The notes: a model not told the origin generated them from the letters alone. Positions 25,533-34,459 are shown, numbered from the stretch's first letter. The stretch: DNA of 64,000 nucleotides from Mucilaginibacter boryungensis (GCF_015221995.1 NZ_JADFFM010000002.1:1674001-1738000), one strand, 5' to 3'. Numbers and translations: made by a program.

Positions 25533-25583
25533 TGTAAACATGCATGTTGCCCCGTGCCAGATGGGGCTTTAAACTATTGTACT

Positions 25584-25955
25584 ATGGAAATTAAAGAATT
25601 AACCCGTGCCGAAGAACAGATTATGCAGGTGCTTTGGCAATTAAAAAAGGGTTTTGTTAAAGATGTAATTGATATTTTGCCGGAGCCTAAACCTGCTTAT
25701 AACACGGTGTCTACCATTATCAGGATACTGGAAACCAAAGGGTTTATCGATCATACCGCATTTGGTAAAAGCCACCAGTACCACCCCATCATCAGCCGCG
25801 AACAGTACCAGTATTTTGCGACCGATAAACTTTTAAATGGCTATTTTGATAATTCAGTGAAACGGATGTTCTCGTTCTTTGTCCAAAAAGAAAAGATAGA
25901 CCTGAAAGAAGCGGATGAAATTATGAAGCTGATAGAAAGACTGAAAGACAAATAA
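25584..25955 (+). CDS. BlaI/MecI/CopY-family repressor
   Basis: A winged-helix repressor of 123 residues (MEIKELTRAEEQIMQVLWQLKKGFVKDVIDILPEPKPAYNTVSTIIRILETKGFIDH...), the typical BlaI DNA-binding domain, with a C-terminal helical dimerisation part. Family members are cleaved or released when the partner M56 membrane peptidase senses a cell-wall signal. Its partner gene starts 20 bases downstream. The ATG at 25584 is chosen because the upstream GTG extension has no family similarity. It probably binds the inverted repeat in its own promoter. Confidence 0.93.
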   Translation: MEIKELTRAEEQIMQVLWQLKKGFVKDVIDILPEPKPAYNTVSTIIRILETKGFIDHTAFGKSHQYHPIISREQYQYFATDKLLNGYFDNSVKRMFSFFVQKEKIDLKEADEIMKLIERLKDK

Positions 25956-25975
25956 TGGCTTAACTATAAATATAT

Positions 25976-28018
25976 ATGACCTGGTGGCATTATTTATTAC
26001 TGGCTAATGTGTACCTCACATTGTTTTTTACTTTTTACGCATTATTTCTGCGTAAGGAGACCTTTTTTAACCTGAACAGGGTATACCTGGTAAGTTCGGC
26101 GTTATTGTCGTTCATGATACCGGTGATACAGTCCGACTGGATAAAAACCCTGTTTATTACACAAAAGGTACAGGAAACAATTTACCATGTGGGTCCTGCC
26201 GTAATGTATAGTTTCAATGTCACTGCCAAAGCCGAACATGCCTTAACCTTGGGGCAAATAGCCGGTGGTATTTATGCGCTGGGTATATTGGTACTTACCG
26301 TTAAATTCTTTTACCAGCTGGCCGTTATCAATTATGTTATTAGTCAGCCAAAATCCGATACTACTTATTCATTCTTTAACAGGATAAGAATTGAAGAAAG
26401 GGATACGGATAACGAGGTAATTACCGCGCACGAACAGGCGCACGCGCGGCATTGGCATTCGGCAGATATTTTACTGCTGGAAGCCATTATGATACTAAAC
26501 TGGTTTAACCCGGTGGTATACATGTACCGCAACGCTGTTAAGCATATCCATGAATTTATTGCCGACAGGGATGTTTTAAAAGCCGGCGCTAATAAAGCAG
26601 AATACGCTATGCTGCTGCTTAGTCAAACCTTTATTACACCGCCGTATCACCTGGTTAACCCGTTTTTTAATAGCAGTTTATTGAAGCGGCGTATTATGAT
26701 GCTGCACAAAAACAAATCGAACCGGGTAATGCTGATGAAATATGGGCTGTCGGCCCCGTTATTTATGCTGATGCTGGTACTGTCGTCGGCAACGGTAAAT
26801 AACAGTAAAACCATACAGGTTATTAACAATACCGCCCAACACGTATTTACTACGCCCGCCGCACGGACATTTGACCCCGAACATTTATCGGCCGATGACC
26901 AGGCCGACCTCGCTGCAGCTATCAGGCAAAATGAACAGGCCGCCAGCCAGGCTGCAATGGACGAAAGCAGTTTACAGCCGGTTAATTTAAGCGGCAACGT
27001 TAAATATACTGCTATCACACAAAATGCATCATTCCCCGGCGGACAGGCGGCTTTTAATAGTTATGTAGGCGGCAATATCCGTTATCCCGCGGAAGCCCGG
27101 CAAAAAAATATCCAGGGCAAAGTTTATTGTACTTTTATAGTTGAAAAGGATGGGACGGTCAGCAATCCTAAAGTAATACATGGCATTGGCGGCGGCGCCG
27201 ATGAAGAGGCGCTAAAAGTAGTAGCCGCAATGCCTAAATGGGCGCCCGCCATGCAAAACGGGCAGGCCATCAGGCAACAGTTTACCATCCCTATTAGCTT
27301 TACGCTAACAGGGGATAAAACAATGGCCGATGAAGGCAATGAAGTATTTACCGCTGTTGAGCAAATGACCGAATTTCCAGGCGGCTTGCCCGCTTTTGGC
27401 AACTACCTGTCTAAAAATATCCGTTACCCCGCCGTAGCGCGCGAAAACCATGTACAGGGTAAAGTTTTCCTGACCTTTGTGGTTGAAAAAGATGGTTCCA
27501 TAACCGATATTAAAGTGTTGCGCGGTATTGGCAGTGGTGCCGATGAAGAAGCGGTTAGGGTGATAAAAAATTCGCCTAAATGGAAACCGGCCATGCAAAA
27601 TGGCAGATTGGTGCGTGCACAGTTTACTGTCCCCATCAGTTTCGCACTTAAAGATAACGATACCGAAAGTAATGGTAAAGATACCGTAAGCAATCTTGCC
27701 ACCATAAAAACAAAAAACGCTATCGACCAAAACGCGCACAAATACAGTGCAAACAATGCTGTGCCCACACGTAATACCGACACCGCAAAATTAGAGGCGC
27801 ACTTTACATCCGTAGCAAAAAGCCAGCCGGTTTTTGCTGATGGCCGGAATATTAACGCGGCAGTAATTAATAAAACACCTACAGCAGGCATTAAAGTAAT
27901 TAACCAGTTTAAAGAAAAAGCAGCTAAAGGGATAATAAGCGAAAAAGCTACCAATGGTGTGGTTTTAATGATAACCAAACACAAGCCATTTTACGATCAG
28001 GAAAGCATAACTAACTGA
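25976..28018 (+). CDS. BlaR1-like M56 metallopeptidase with two TonB C-terminal domains
   Basis: A membrane sensor-peptidase partner of the preceding repressor, 680 residues. The N-terminal 290 residues contain several membrane helices and the zinc motif HEQAH at about residue 151, with FIADRDVLKAG further on as third ligand region. A helix at about 260 is followed by a periplasmic part. This carries two copies of a TonB/energy-transducer C-terminal domain (about 352-445 and 466-560), both starting FPGG and containing NIRYP and PxW(K/A)PAMQNG. A low-complexity tail follows. Penicillin-binding sensor domains are absent, so the signal is not obviously a beta-lactam. Confidence 0.9.
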   Translation: MTWWHYLLLANVYLTLFFTFYALFLRKETFFNLNRVYLVSSALLSFMIPVIQSDWIKTLFITQKVQETIYHVGPAVMYSFNVTAKAEHALTLGQIAGGIYALGILVLTVKFFYQLAVINYVISQPKSDTTYSFFNRIRIEERDTDNEVITAHEQAHARHWHSADILLLEAIMILNWFNPVVYMYRNAVKHIHEFIADRDVLKAGANKAEYAMLLLSQTFITPPYHLVNPFFNSSLLKRRIMMLHKNKSNRVMLMKYGLSAPLFMLMLVLSSATVNNSKTIQVINNTAQHVFTTPAARTFDPEHLSADDQADLAAAIRQNEQAASQAAMDESSLQPVNLSGNVKYTAITQNASFPGGQAAFNSYVGGNIRYPAEARQKNIQGKVYCTFIVEKDGTVSNPKVIHGIGGGADEEALKVVAAMPKWAPAMQNGQAIRQQFTIPISFTLTGDKTMADEGNEVFTAVEQMTEFPGGLPAFGNYLSKNIRYPAVARENHVQGKVFLTFVVEKDGSITDIKVLRGIGSGADEEAVRVIKNSPKWKPAMQNGRLVRAQFTVPISFALKDNDTESNGKDTVSNLATIKTKNAIDQNAHKYSANNAVPTRNTDTAKLEAHFTSVAKSQPVFADGRNINAAVINKTPTAGIKVINQFKEKAAKGIISEKATNGVVLMITKHKPFYDQESITN

Positions 28019-28096
28019 CCGATAATTTAATATCTATTATTTCTTGCTTTTATTAATAAATTAATACTTACATTTAAGTATCAATTTATCACTCTT

Positions 28097-28495
28097 ATGA
28101 ACCTTAAACTTTTACTGCAATTGTCCCTGTTTGGGCTAATTATGGCTTTTGCCACCGTTTCGCTTATCCCCGAAAAATTTGAATGGTGTTTTTGGCTGGT
28201 GATATTTATTTTCTGTGCGTATGTTATTGCCAAAGTTTGTACAGGCAAGTATTTCCTGCATGGTTTTGTATTAAGCCTCTTTAACAGCATTTGGGTTACT
28301 ATGGGGCACCTTATCTTTTTTAGTTCGTATATGGCGCACCATCCCGGTGTGGCAGACATGACCAATAAAATGGGAACCCATCCACGATTATATACGTTGT
28401 TTTTAGCCATCCCATCGGGCATAATTTTTGGCTTGATAATGGGCTTTTTTGCCTTTATCGCATCAAAAATGGTGAAACCAAAAGTGGTTGCCTAA
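28097..28495 (+). CDS. Small membrane protein of unknown function
   Basis: A 132-residue protein with four hydrophobic segments (LLLQLSLFGLIMAFATVSLI; FWLVIFIFCAYVIAKVC; FNSIWVTMGHLIFFSSYMA; LFLAIPSGIIFGLIMGFFAFIA). I do not recognise the family with confidence; it resembles short DUF4199-like integral membrane proteins. It stands alone between the M56 gene and the XRE gene. Confidence 0.5.
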   Translation: MNLKLLLQLSLFGLIMAFATVSLIPEKFEWCFWLVIFIFCAYVIAKVCTGKYFLHGFVLSLFNSIWVTMGHLIFFSSYMAHHPGVADMTNKMGTHPRLYTLFLAIPSGIIFGLIMGFFAFIASKMVKPKVVA

Positions 28496-28599
28496 AAATG
28501 GACAGCATTTTTACTCACAAATTTTAATTTTTTTTAGGCAGGCAGAAATCCGGGCGTTTTCAAATCTCGTAAATAGGGCGATCACAATTAGCTCATTTT

Positions 28600-28857
28600 A
28601 TGAAGGAAACACTGGAAAGTAAAATCAGATCAGTAGCCGTAAACATCAGAAGGATCAGGGAATCAAAAAAGTATACCCAGGATTATATGGCGGTAAAATT
28701 AGCTATATCGCAAAATGCTTATAGCAAAATTGAACTGGGATACACAAAAATTACAGTTGAAAGGTTGTTTCAAATAGCCCAAATATTGGATGTTGACCCT
28801 GTTGATCTGATAAGCCTGAATGACGACACTTTGTTACATGTAGTTAACGAAATATAG
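28600..28857 (+). CDS. XRE-family helix-turn-helix regulator
   Basis: An 85-residue DNA-binding protein consisting almost entirely of a Cro/C1-type helix-turn-helix (VNIRRIRESKKYTQDYMAVKL...ISQNAYSKIELGYTKITVERLFQIAQILDVDPVDLI). It has no sensor domain. Its target cannot be inferred, though the HD-domain gene begins 46 bases after it and might share its transcript. Confidence 0.85.
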   Translation: MKETLESKIRSVAVNIRRIRESKKYTQDYMAVKLAISQNAYSKIELGYTKITVERLFQIAQILDVDPVDLISLNDDTLLHVVNEI

Positions 28858-28903
28858 TTTAACGGGCCTTTATCGTGTTATATTTGCAGCTTTGACTGCT
28901 TAT

Positions 28904-29548
28904 ATGACCAGAGACACAATTATTGAAAGAACGCGCGACTTTGTAAAGGAAACCCTTCAAAATGCTGAAGGCGGCCATGATTGGTGGCATATTTACAGGG
29001 TTTGGAATAATGCCAGGCTAATAGCACAAACTGAAACGGTAGACCACCTGACCGTTGAGTTAGCCGCCCTGCTGCACGATATTGCCGATAGTAAGTTCCA
29101 CAACGGCGATGAGGAAATAGGCCCCCGTACCGCTGCAAATTATTTAAAAAGTATTGGTGTTGAGGATGAGGTGGTAGAACATGTGGCGCAGATCATCAGG
29201 CATATGTCTTTCAAGTCCGGCTTCGATAGTCCTGGTTTTTATTCCATAGAGATGGGCATTGTACAGGATGCTGACCGCCTGGATGCCATTGGCGCTATAG
29301 GCATTGCCCGCGCTTTCACTTATGGCGGGTTTAAAGGGCGGGAGATATATAATCCCGAAATACCTCCTAACCTAAATATGACCAAAGAGGAGTATAAAAA
29401 TACTACTGCACCTTCCATTAATCATTTTTACGAAAAACTTTTGCTGTTGAAAGATAAAATGAACACAGCAACGGGCAAACAACTGGCCCAGCAGCGACAC
29501 CAATTTATGCAGGCCTACCTTGATCAGTTTTACATGGAATGCAAATAA
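28904..29548 (+). CDS. HD-domain phosphohydrolase
   Basis: A cytosolic metal-dependent phosphohydrolase of about 214 residues. It has the YedJ/YpgQ-like HD architecture: GGHDWWHIYRVWNNA (first His), ELAALLHDIADSKFH (HD motif), EHVAQIIRHMSF and GIVQDADRLDAIGAIGIARAF. Relatives hydrolyse nucleotides. The ATG at 28904 is preferred over TTG at 28892. Its stop codon lies within the palindromic operator of the downstream porin gene. Confidence 0.88.
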   Translation: MTRDTIIERTRDFVKETLQNAEGGHDWWHIYRVWNNARLIAQTETVDHLTVELAALLHDIADSKFHNGDEEIGPRTAANYLKSIGVEDEVVEHVAQIIRHMSFKSGFDSPGFYSIEMGIVQDADRLDAIGAIGIARAFTYGGFKGREIYNPEIPPNLNMTKEEYKNTTAPSINHFYEKLLLLKDKMNTATGKQLAQQRHQFMQAYLDQFYMECK

Positions 29549-29571
29549 ATTTAGGCTTGCCTAAATTTATT
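29544..29571. promoter_or_regulatory. DtxR/MntR-like operator in front of the porin gene
   Basis: A perfect inverted repeat of two 13-base arms, AATAAATTTAGGC and GCCTAAATTTATT, with a TT centre. The core TTTAGGC.TGCCTAAA has the TTTAGG/CCTAAA half-sites of DtxR/MntR-type metal-dependent repressors. It ends 2 bases before a perfect -7 element (TAGATTTG, 29574-29581), so a bound protein would cover the -33 region. Metal control is inference. Confidence 0.6.
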
Positions 29572-29573
29572 AT

Positions 29574-29581
29574 TAGATTTG
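29574..29581 (+). promoter_or_regulatory. -7 element of the porin promoter
   Basis: TAGATTTG matches TAnnTTTG exactly, 37 bases before the ATG. The -33 position falls inside the palindromic operator and has no good TTG, consistent with a regulated promoter. Confidence 0.5.
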
Positions 29582-29618
29582 CTTAAACATTTTTTATGCC
29601 TAAGCGTTTATTAACCAT

Positions 29619-30929
29619 ATGAAAAGACTGATACTATTTACTATAGCCATTATAACTACTTGCTTTACAGCATCTGCCCAGGATACCCTGAAGCAGCAAC
29701 GCTTTAACCTGCATTTTCAGCAGACGATCATTACCCAAAATAAACCGGCCTTCAGCGCAAAATATACGGGCGATAACAGCCTGCAAACAGGCGAGGAAAC
29801 CCAGACATCGTTAACCACCACTTTGTATGGTGGCGCACGTTTATGGAAAGGCGCGCAGGTTTATTTTAACCCCGAGATGTCGGGAGGGGCGGGGCTGAGT
29901 AAAACACTGGGTGTAGCCGGGTTCCCCAATGGCGAAACCTTCCGTGTAGGTGGCGATGCGCCGAAAATATATATCGCGCGTTTGTTTTATACTCAAAATT
30001 TCGAGTGGGGCAATGATAAAGACACCCTGACCGATGAAGCCAACCAACTGGCAGGTACTTTAAGCAAAAGGCATTTCAGCTTTACCATCGGTAAGTTTGG
30101 TATGGCCGATTATTTTGATAACAATAGCTACAGCCACGACCCGCGCACACAGTTTATGAATTGGTCGCTGATGAGCAACGGCGCCTGGGATTACCCGGCC
30201 AACACCCGGGGATATGTAATGGGTTTATATACTAAATTTGCCCAACCCACCTGGACACTGCGCTTTGCTTACACTATGGTAACTACCGAAGCCAATGGCG
30301 CTATCTGGGACGAACGGATTGGCAAAGCCAACAGCCAAACATTGGAGTTTGAAAAACGCTATAACATGAATGGTCTTCCGGGCGCCTTCCGCCTGCTGGC
30401 CTTTAATAATAATGGAAAAATGGGCAGCTACCGCGATGCACTGAACCGTAAGCCGGTAAATCCGGAAGTTGATACCTTACTGACTTACGGCCACCGCAAA
30501 TTTGGCTTTGGATTGAATGCCGAACAAAGCCTGATCAATGACCTGGGTGTATTTGCAAAATTGAGCTATAACGATGGCAAAACGCAAACCTGGTTTTTTA
30601 CCGAAATAGACCGCTCGTTTAGTTTTGGCGGTGTGCTGAAAGGAAAATCATGGAAGCGTGCCGATGACGAGTTAGGACTGGCCTTTGTAGCTAACGGCCT
30701 CTCTAAGGATCACCGGGATTATTTGGCAGCCGGCGGCTATGGCTTTATTATTGGCGATGGCAAACTAAACTATAGTACAGAAATGGTTGCCGAAGCATAC
30801 TACAAAATAAACGCGTTGGAAAAAAAGATATGGCTAAGTCCCGGTTACCAGTTTATTATAAACCCGGCTTATAACAAAGACCGTGGCCCGGTAAATGTGT
30901 TTTCATTAAGGGTGCACGTGGAGTTTTAA
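29619..30929 (+). CDS. OprB-like outer membrane porin
   Basis: A 436-residue outer membrane beta-barrel with a signal peptide (TCFTASAQ cleavage at about residue 21). It has the OprB-type landmarks PEMSGGAGLSKTLGVAGFPNGE, SFTIGKFGMADYFDNN, FMNWSLMSNGAWDYPANTRGY and a C-terminal FSLRVHVEF ending in Phe. Homologues are annotated carbohydrate porins, but substrate is untested for most. The DtxR/MntR-like operator upstream suggests this one may instead serve metal uptake. It is monocistronic, closed by a strong hairpin. Confidence 0.85.
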   Translation: MKRLILFTIAIITTCFTASAQDTLKQQRFNLHFQQTIITQNKPAFSAKYTGDNSLQTGEETQTSLTTTLYGGARLWKGAQVYFNPEMSGGAGLSKTLGVAGFPNGETFRVGGDAPKIYIARLFYTQNFEWGNDKDTLTDEANQLAGTLSKRHFSFTIGKFGMADYFDNNSYSHDPRTQFMNWSLMSNGAWDYPANTRGYVMGLYTKFAQPTWTLRFAYTMVTTEANGAIWDERIGKANSQTLEFEKRYNMNGLPGAFRLLAFNNNGKMGSYRDALNRKPVNPEVDTLLTYGHRKFGFGLNAEQSLINDLGVFAKLSYNDGKTQTWFFTEIDRSFSFGGVLKGKSWKRADDELGLAFVANGLSKDHRDYLAAGGYGFIIGDGKLNYSTEMVAEAYYKINALEKKIWLSPGYQFIINPAYNKDRGPVNVFSLRVHVEF

Positions 30930-30942
30930 ATCCCAAAACAAA

Positions 30943-30969
30943 CAGGCCGAAGCATGATGCTTCGGCCTG
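30943..30969. terminator. Bidirectional hairpin between porin and der
   Basis: CAGGCCGAAGCA (30943-30954) pairs with TGCTTCGGCCTG (30958-30969) across a three-base loop. It separates two convergent genes. T runs are weak on both sides. Confidence 0.65.
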
Positions 30970-31007
30970 CTTGTAAAACCTTTTACCGTTAACCTTTCAC
31001 CTCAGGA

Positions 31008-32309
31008 TTATTTCTGCCTGAAGAATATCTGTATAGGTACGCCTGTAAAATCAAAGTTCTCGCGCAGTTTGTTCTCTAAAAAGCGCATATAACCTTCTTT
31101 AATATATTGCGGCAGGTTACAAAAGAAGGCAAACATGGGCGACGTACCCTTAATTTGAGTAATGTATTTTATCTTCACAAACTTGCCTTTTAATGCCGGT
31201 GGCGGATTGTTCTCTATAATTGGCAGCATCACATCATTTAACTTTGATGTAGGTATTTTTTTAGCACGATTGCTGTAAACATGGTTAGCTGTTTCCAGCA
31301 CTTTAAGCACACGCTGCTTTTCGGTTACCGATGTAAACACGATTGGCACATCGGTAAACGGCGCCAATTTTTGGCGAATGGTCTCTTCAAAAACTTTTAC
31401 TGTTTTAGTGTTTTTTTCGATGAGATCCCATTTATTGACCACTATTACTACACCTTTCTTATTTTTTTCGGCCAGGTGAAAAATATTCACATCCTGCGAT
31501 TCTATACCCTCTACGGCATCAAGCATCAGGATCACTACATCGGCTTCTTCAAGTGCTTTAATAGTGCGCATCACCGAATAAAATTCGATGTTCTCCTTCA
31601 CCTTCGTTTTTTTACGTAAACCGGCGGTGTCGATCAGCATAAACTCGTGACCGTATTGGTTGTAGTGGATATGGATACTATCGCGCGTGGTACCGGCAAC
31701 CGGGGTAACTATATTTCGGTCTTTACCAATTAATGAATTAATGATAGATGATTTACCCACATTAGGACGGCCAACAATAGCATATTTGGGCAGGGTGTTC
31801 TCTTCAACAACATCTTCGTCAAAGGTTTTCACTACCTCGTCCAGCAGTTCGCCGGTGCCGCTGCCGGTCATGGATGAAATATTATATATCTCGCCCAGGC
31901 CAAAGCTGTAAAATATACTGGCGTCAGATTGTAGCAGGCCATGGTCTACCTTATTTACTACCACAAATACCGGTTTTTTGCTACGGCGCAGCAAAGTTGC
32001 AATTTCGTCGTCCAGATCGGTAATGCCGGTGGTTACATCAACTACAAAAAGGATAACAGTGGCTTCTTCAATAGCGATAATTACCTGTTCACGGATGGCA
32101 GCTTCAAAAACATCATCACTGTTGGCTACATAGCCGCCGGTATCAATAACAGTAAAGTTACGGCCTACCCATTCGGCTACGCCGTAGTGACGGTCGCGGG
32201 TTACGCCGCTAAAATCGTCCACAATAGCTTTGCGGCTTTCGGTTAAACGGTTGTATAATGTTGATTTGCCTACATTGGGCCTGCCCACTATGGCTACTAT
32301 GTTACTCAT
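31008..32309 (-). CDS. der: Ribosome biogenesis GTPase Der
   Basis: An essential double-GTPase that assists maturation of the large ribosomal subunit. The 433-residue protein has two Ras-like G domains, with P-loops GRPNVGKSTL (residue 8) and GRPNVGKSSI (about 180), NKVD and NKWD specificity motifs and DTGG/DTAG switch II. A C-terminal KH-like domain ends IQIFFRQK. Length is standard. It sits downstream of era on the same strand, 117 bases apart, separated by an inverted repeat. Confidence 0.97.
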   Translation of the reverse strand: MSNIVAIVGRPNVGKSTLYNRLTESRKAIVDDFSGVTRDRHYGVAEWVGRNFTVIDTGGYVANSDDVFEAAIREQVIIAIEEATVILFVVDVTTGITDLDDEIATLLRRSKKPVFVVVNKVDHGLLQSDASIFYSFGLGEIYNISSMTGSGTGELLDEVVKTFDEDVVEENTLPKYAIVGRPNVGKSSIINSLIGKDRNIVTPVAGTTRDSIHIHYNQYGHEFMLIDTAGLRKKTKVKENIEFYSVMRTIKALEEADVVILMLDAVEGIESQDVNIFHLAEKNKKGVVIVVNKWDLIEKNTKTVKVFEETIRQKLAPFTDVPIVFTSVTEKQRVLKVLETANHVYSNRAKKIPTSKLNDVMLPIIENNPPPALKGKFVKIKYITQIKGTSPMFAFFCNLPQYIKEGYMRFLENKLRENFDFTGVPIQIFFRQK

Positions 32310-32312
32310 TTG

Positions 32313-32424
32313 TTAAGTCGTAAGTTTTAAGTATTGAGTCTTAAGTCAACACTAATTTATAAGAAAAGTTGTGAATAATCAGGGAGATCGGGGGCTCAGG
32401 ACTTATTACTCAGAACTTAGAATT
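32313..32424. repeat. Imperfect inverted repeat between era and der
   Basis: The arm at 32313-32349 (AAGTCGTAAGTTTTAAGTATT and onward) and the arm at 32392-32424 are roughly 80% complementary, built from TAAGT/TGAGT words. Such TAAGTC-rich palindromes occur between genes in many Bacteroidota. Confidence 0.55.
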
Positions 32425-32426
32425 AT

Positions 32427-33305
32427 TTAATCATCATACCCAAATTTCTTCAGGTAATTTTTTTTGCTGCGCCAGTCGCTTATTACTTTCACAAACATCT
32501 CCAGGAAGATCTTTTTCTGATAGAAATCTTCCATCGACCGGCGAGCGTAGGTGCCTACTATTTTAAGCATACTGCCGCCCTGGCCAATAATGATATTCTT
32601 TTGCGAGTCGCGCTCAACAATAATTTCGGCGCTGATGCGATATAGCTTTTCCTCCTCTTTAAACGCGGTGATAATAACCTCGGTGCTGTAAGGAATTTCT
32701 TTTTTGTATTGTTTAAATATCTGCTCGCGTATCATCTCCGATGCAAAGAACCGGTCGTTCCTGTCGGTCAGCGCATCCTTTTCATAATAAGGCGCATGTT
32801 CGGGTAGGTAACTCACAATAAACTTCAGCAGTTCCTGCGTATTTGGCGCTTTTAAGGCCGATATGGCAAACACGGCCAACGGCTGTAAGGTTTCTTCCCA
32901 ATAAGCTACCTTTTGGTTGATAGTATCGGCATCGCTTAGATCAGCCTTGTTGATCAATACGATCACCGGTGATTGAACACCCTCCAGCCTTTTCATCACG
33001 TCGGTCTCGTCGTGTTTTTCGTTAATATCGGTCACCAGCAAAATCAGGTCGGCATCCACTATCGACCCCTGCACCTGGTGCATCATGCTTTCGTGCAGGG
33101 CATAGTGCGGTTTAATGATGCCGGGAGTATCAGAGAACACCACCTGGTAGTCATCGGTATTCACCATACCTAAAATACGGTGACGGGTAGTTTGGGCCTT
33201 TGGGGTAATGATGGACATTTTTTCGCCCACAAGGGCATTCATTAACGTGGATTTACCCGCGTTAGGCTTGCCAATGATGCTTACAAAACCCGCCTTATGA
33301 CTCAT
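32427..33305 (-). CDS. era: GTPase Era
   Basis: Ribosome-associated GTPase needed for 16S rRNA processing and small-subunit assembly. The 292-residue protein has the P-loop GKPNAGKSTLMNAL, switch DTPGI, NKAD specificity motif and a C-terminal KH domain around IIVERDSQKNIIIGQGGSMLKIVG. Length is normal. It faces away from the initiator tRNA gene and shares with it a nearly symmetric promoter region. Confidence 0.97.
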   Translation of the reverse strand: MSHKAGFVSIIGKPNAGKSTLMNALVGEKMSIITPKAQTTRHRILGMVNTDDYQVVFSDTPGIIKPHYALHESMMHQVQGSIVDADLILLVTDINEKHDETDVMKRLEGVQSPVIVLINKADLSDADTINQKVAYWEETLQPLAVFAISALKAPNTQELLKFIVSYLPEHAPYYEKDALTDRNDRFFASEMIREQIFKQYKKEIPYSTEVIITAFKEEEKLYRISAEIIVERDSQKNIIIGQGGSMLKIVGTYARRSMEDFYQKKIFLEMFVKVISDWRSKKNYLKKFGYDD

Positions 33306-33326
33306 AAAAAAATAATTAAAATATTA

Positions 33327-33358
33327 TTTGGACTGCAAAGAAACGAATTATATCTTTG
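33327..33358 (+). promoter_or_regulatory. tRNA-fMet promoter inside a symmetric divergent region
   Basis: TTTG (33327-33330) and a perfect TATCTTTG (33351-33358) are 20 bases apart. Both elements lie within 14-base inverted arms TTGGACTGCAAAGA (33328-33341) and its complement (33353-33366). On the minus strand the same symmetry gives TTTCTTTG with a TTG upstream, which could drive era. Confidence 0.65.
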
Positions 33359-33449
33359 CAGTCCAATTAAAACGGAGTGCAAATCGCATTTTTGATAATT
33401 GGAACAAACATTTCGGGGTTATGTCCGTTATGTAACAACAACAAAATAG

Positions 33450-33520
<71 letters not shown>

Positions 33521-33522
<2 letters not shown>

Positions 33523-33573
33523 CCTCATCAAGTTTAAAAGAGCCTTTGGTCGGAAGATCGAAGGCTCTTTTTA
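33521..33573 (+). terminator. tRNA-fMet trailer and terminator (repeat copy A)
   Basis: AAAAGAGCCTT (33536-33546) pairs with AAGGCTCTTTT (33561-33571). The trailer from TACCTCATCAAG through this stem recurs in degenerate form at 58562-58603 and 61387-61436, and the tRNA 3' end alone at 45970-46015. Confidence 0.85.
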
Positions 33574-33750
33574 TTTCCTGCTAAGCTTCCAAATTAGTAT
33601 ATGTTGATAAATGTTTGACATTTCGCTGCCTTCTGAGCAAATGAAATAATCAGTTTCAATAGTATAAATCAGTCTCAAAGTCAGTCCTTAACCTATTTCA
33701 AACGCCATTTTTAATAAAAAAGCCACATTTTTTATAAACATGTAAACAAA

Positions 33751-33781
33751 TTGTTTCCAATGTATTAACATTAAATATTTG
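33751..33781 (+). promoter_or_regulatory. Probable promoter of the ECF sigma gene
   Basis: TTG (33751-33753) and AATATTTG (33774-33781, one mismatch from TAnnTTTG) are 20 bases apart, and lie 64 bases before the sigma factor ATG. Confidence 0.45.
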
Positions 33782-33844
33782 TACTTAGCTTTATATGCGG
33801 AATGTTTATTATTGAGCATTCAAAACTGTTAAGCATACTGTTTC

Positions 33845-34459
33845 ATGTATCTCCAAACTCCGGCAGCATTAGAAGCGGAAAAAGAGTTGATCCGGCGGTT
33901 AAATACCGGCGATGCGCGGGCTTTTGAAAAACTCTATCAGCTTTACAGCGTACGCATCCTGAAAAAACTGATCCTTTTGGTGAAAGATGAAGACATTGCT
34001 GCCGAACTTTTACAGGATATTTTTTTAAAACTTTGGCAGAGGCGCGAAATTATCGACGCCGAGCAATCGTTAAGGCCATATCTGTTCAGGATGGCCGAAA
34101 ATAAAATCACCGATCTTTTCAGGCGTGCCGCTTATGATAAAAAACTGCTGGCCCATTTAGTCGCGATATCTACCGAGTTGTGTAATGATACAGAAGACAC
34201 TCTCGACCTGAAAGATAATGAATCACTTTTAAAACAGGCTATTGAATCCCTGCCTCCTCAGCGCCAAAAAGTTTTCATCCTCTGTAAAATAGAAGGTAAA
34301 AGCTACGACGAGGTAGCCACGTTATTGGGCATATCTGCCGGAACCGTAAACGACCATATGGTAAAAGCTGGTCGTGCTGTCAAAAAGTATTTCAATTCTG
34401 CCGATCTGGCCCTACTTACGCTAATGGTGGCCAGCGCGTCGCAAATATTCAAATCTTAA
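33845..34459 (+). CDS. ECF RNA polymerase sigma factor (FecI/ECF10-like)
   Basis: Directs RNA polymerase to the following SusC/SusD-type locus when released by its anti-sigma factor. The 204-residue protein has region 2 (FEKLYQLYSVRILKKLILLVKDEDIAAELLQDIFLKLWQRR) and region 4 (IESLPPQRQKVFILCKIEGKSYDEVATLLGISAGTVNDHMVKAGRAVKKY). It is typical of Bacteroidota sigma factors paired with FecR and a TonB-dependent transducer, whose genes follow in that order. Confidence 0.93.
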   Translation: MYLQTPAALEAEKELIRRLNTGDARAFEKLYQLYSVRILKKLILLVKDEDIAAELLQDIFLKLWQRREIIDAEQSLRPYLFRMAENKITDLFRRAAYDKKLLAHLVAISTELCNDTEDTLDLKDNESLLKQAIESLPPQRQKVFILCKIEGKSYDEVATLLGISAGTVNDHMVKAGRAVKKYFNSADLALLTLMVASASQIFKS

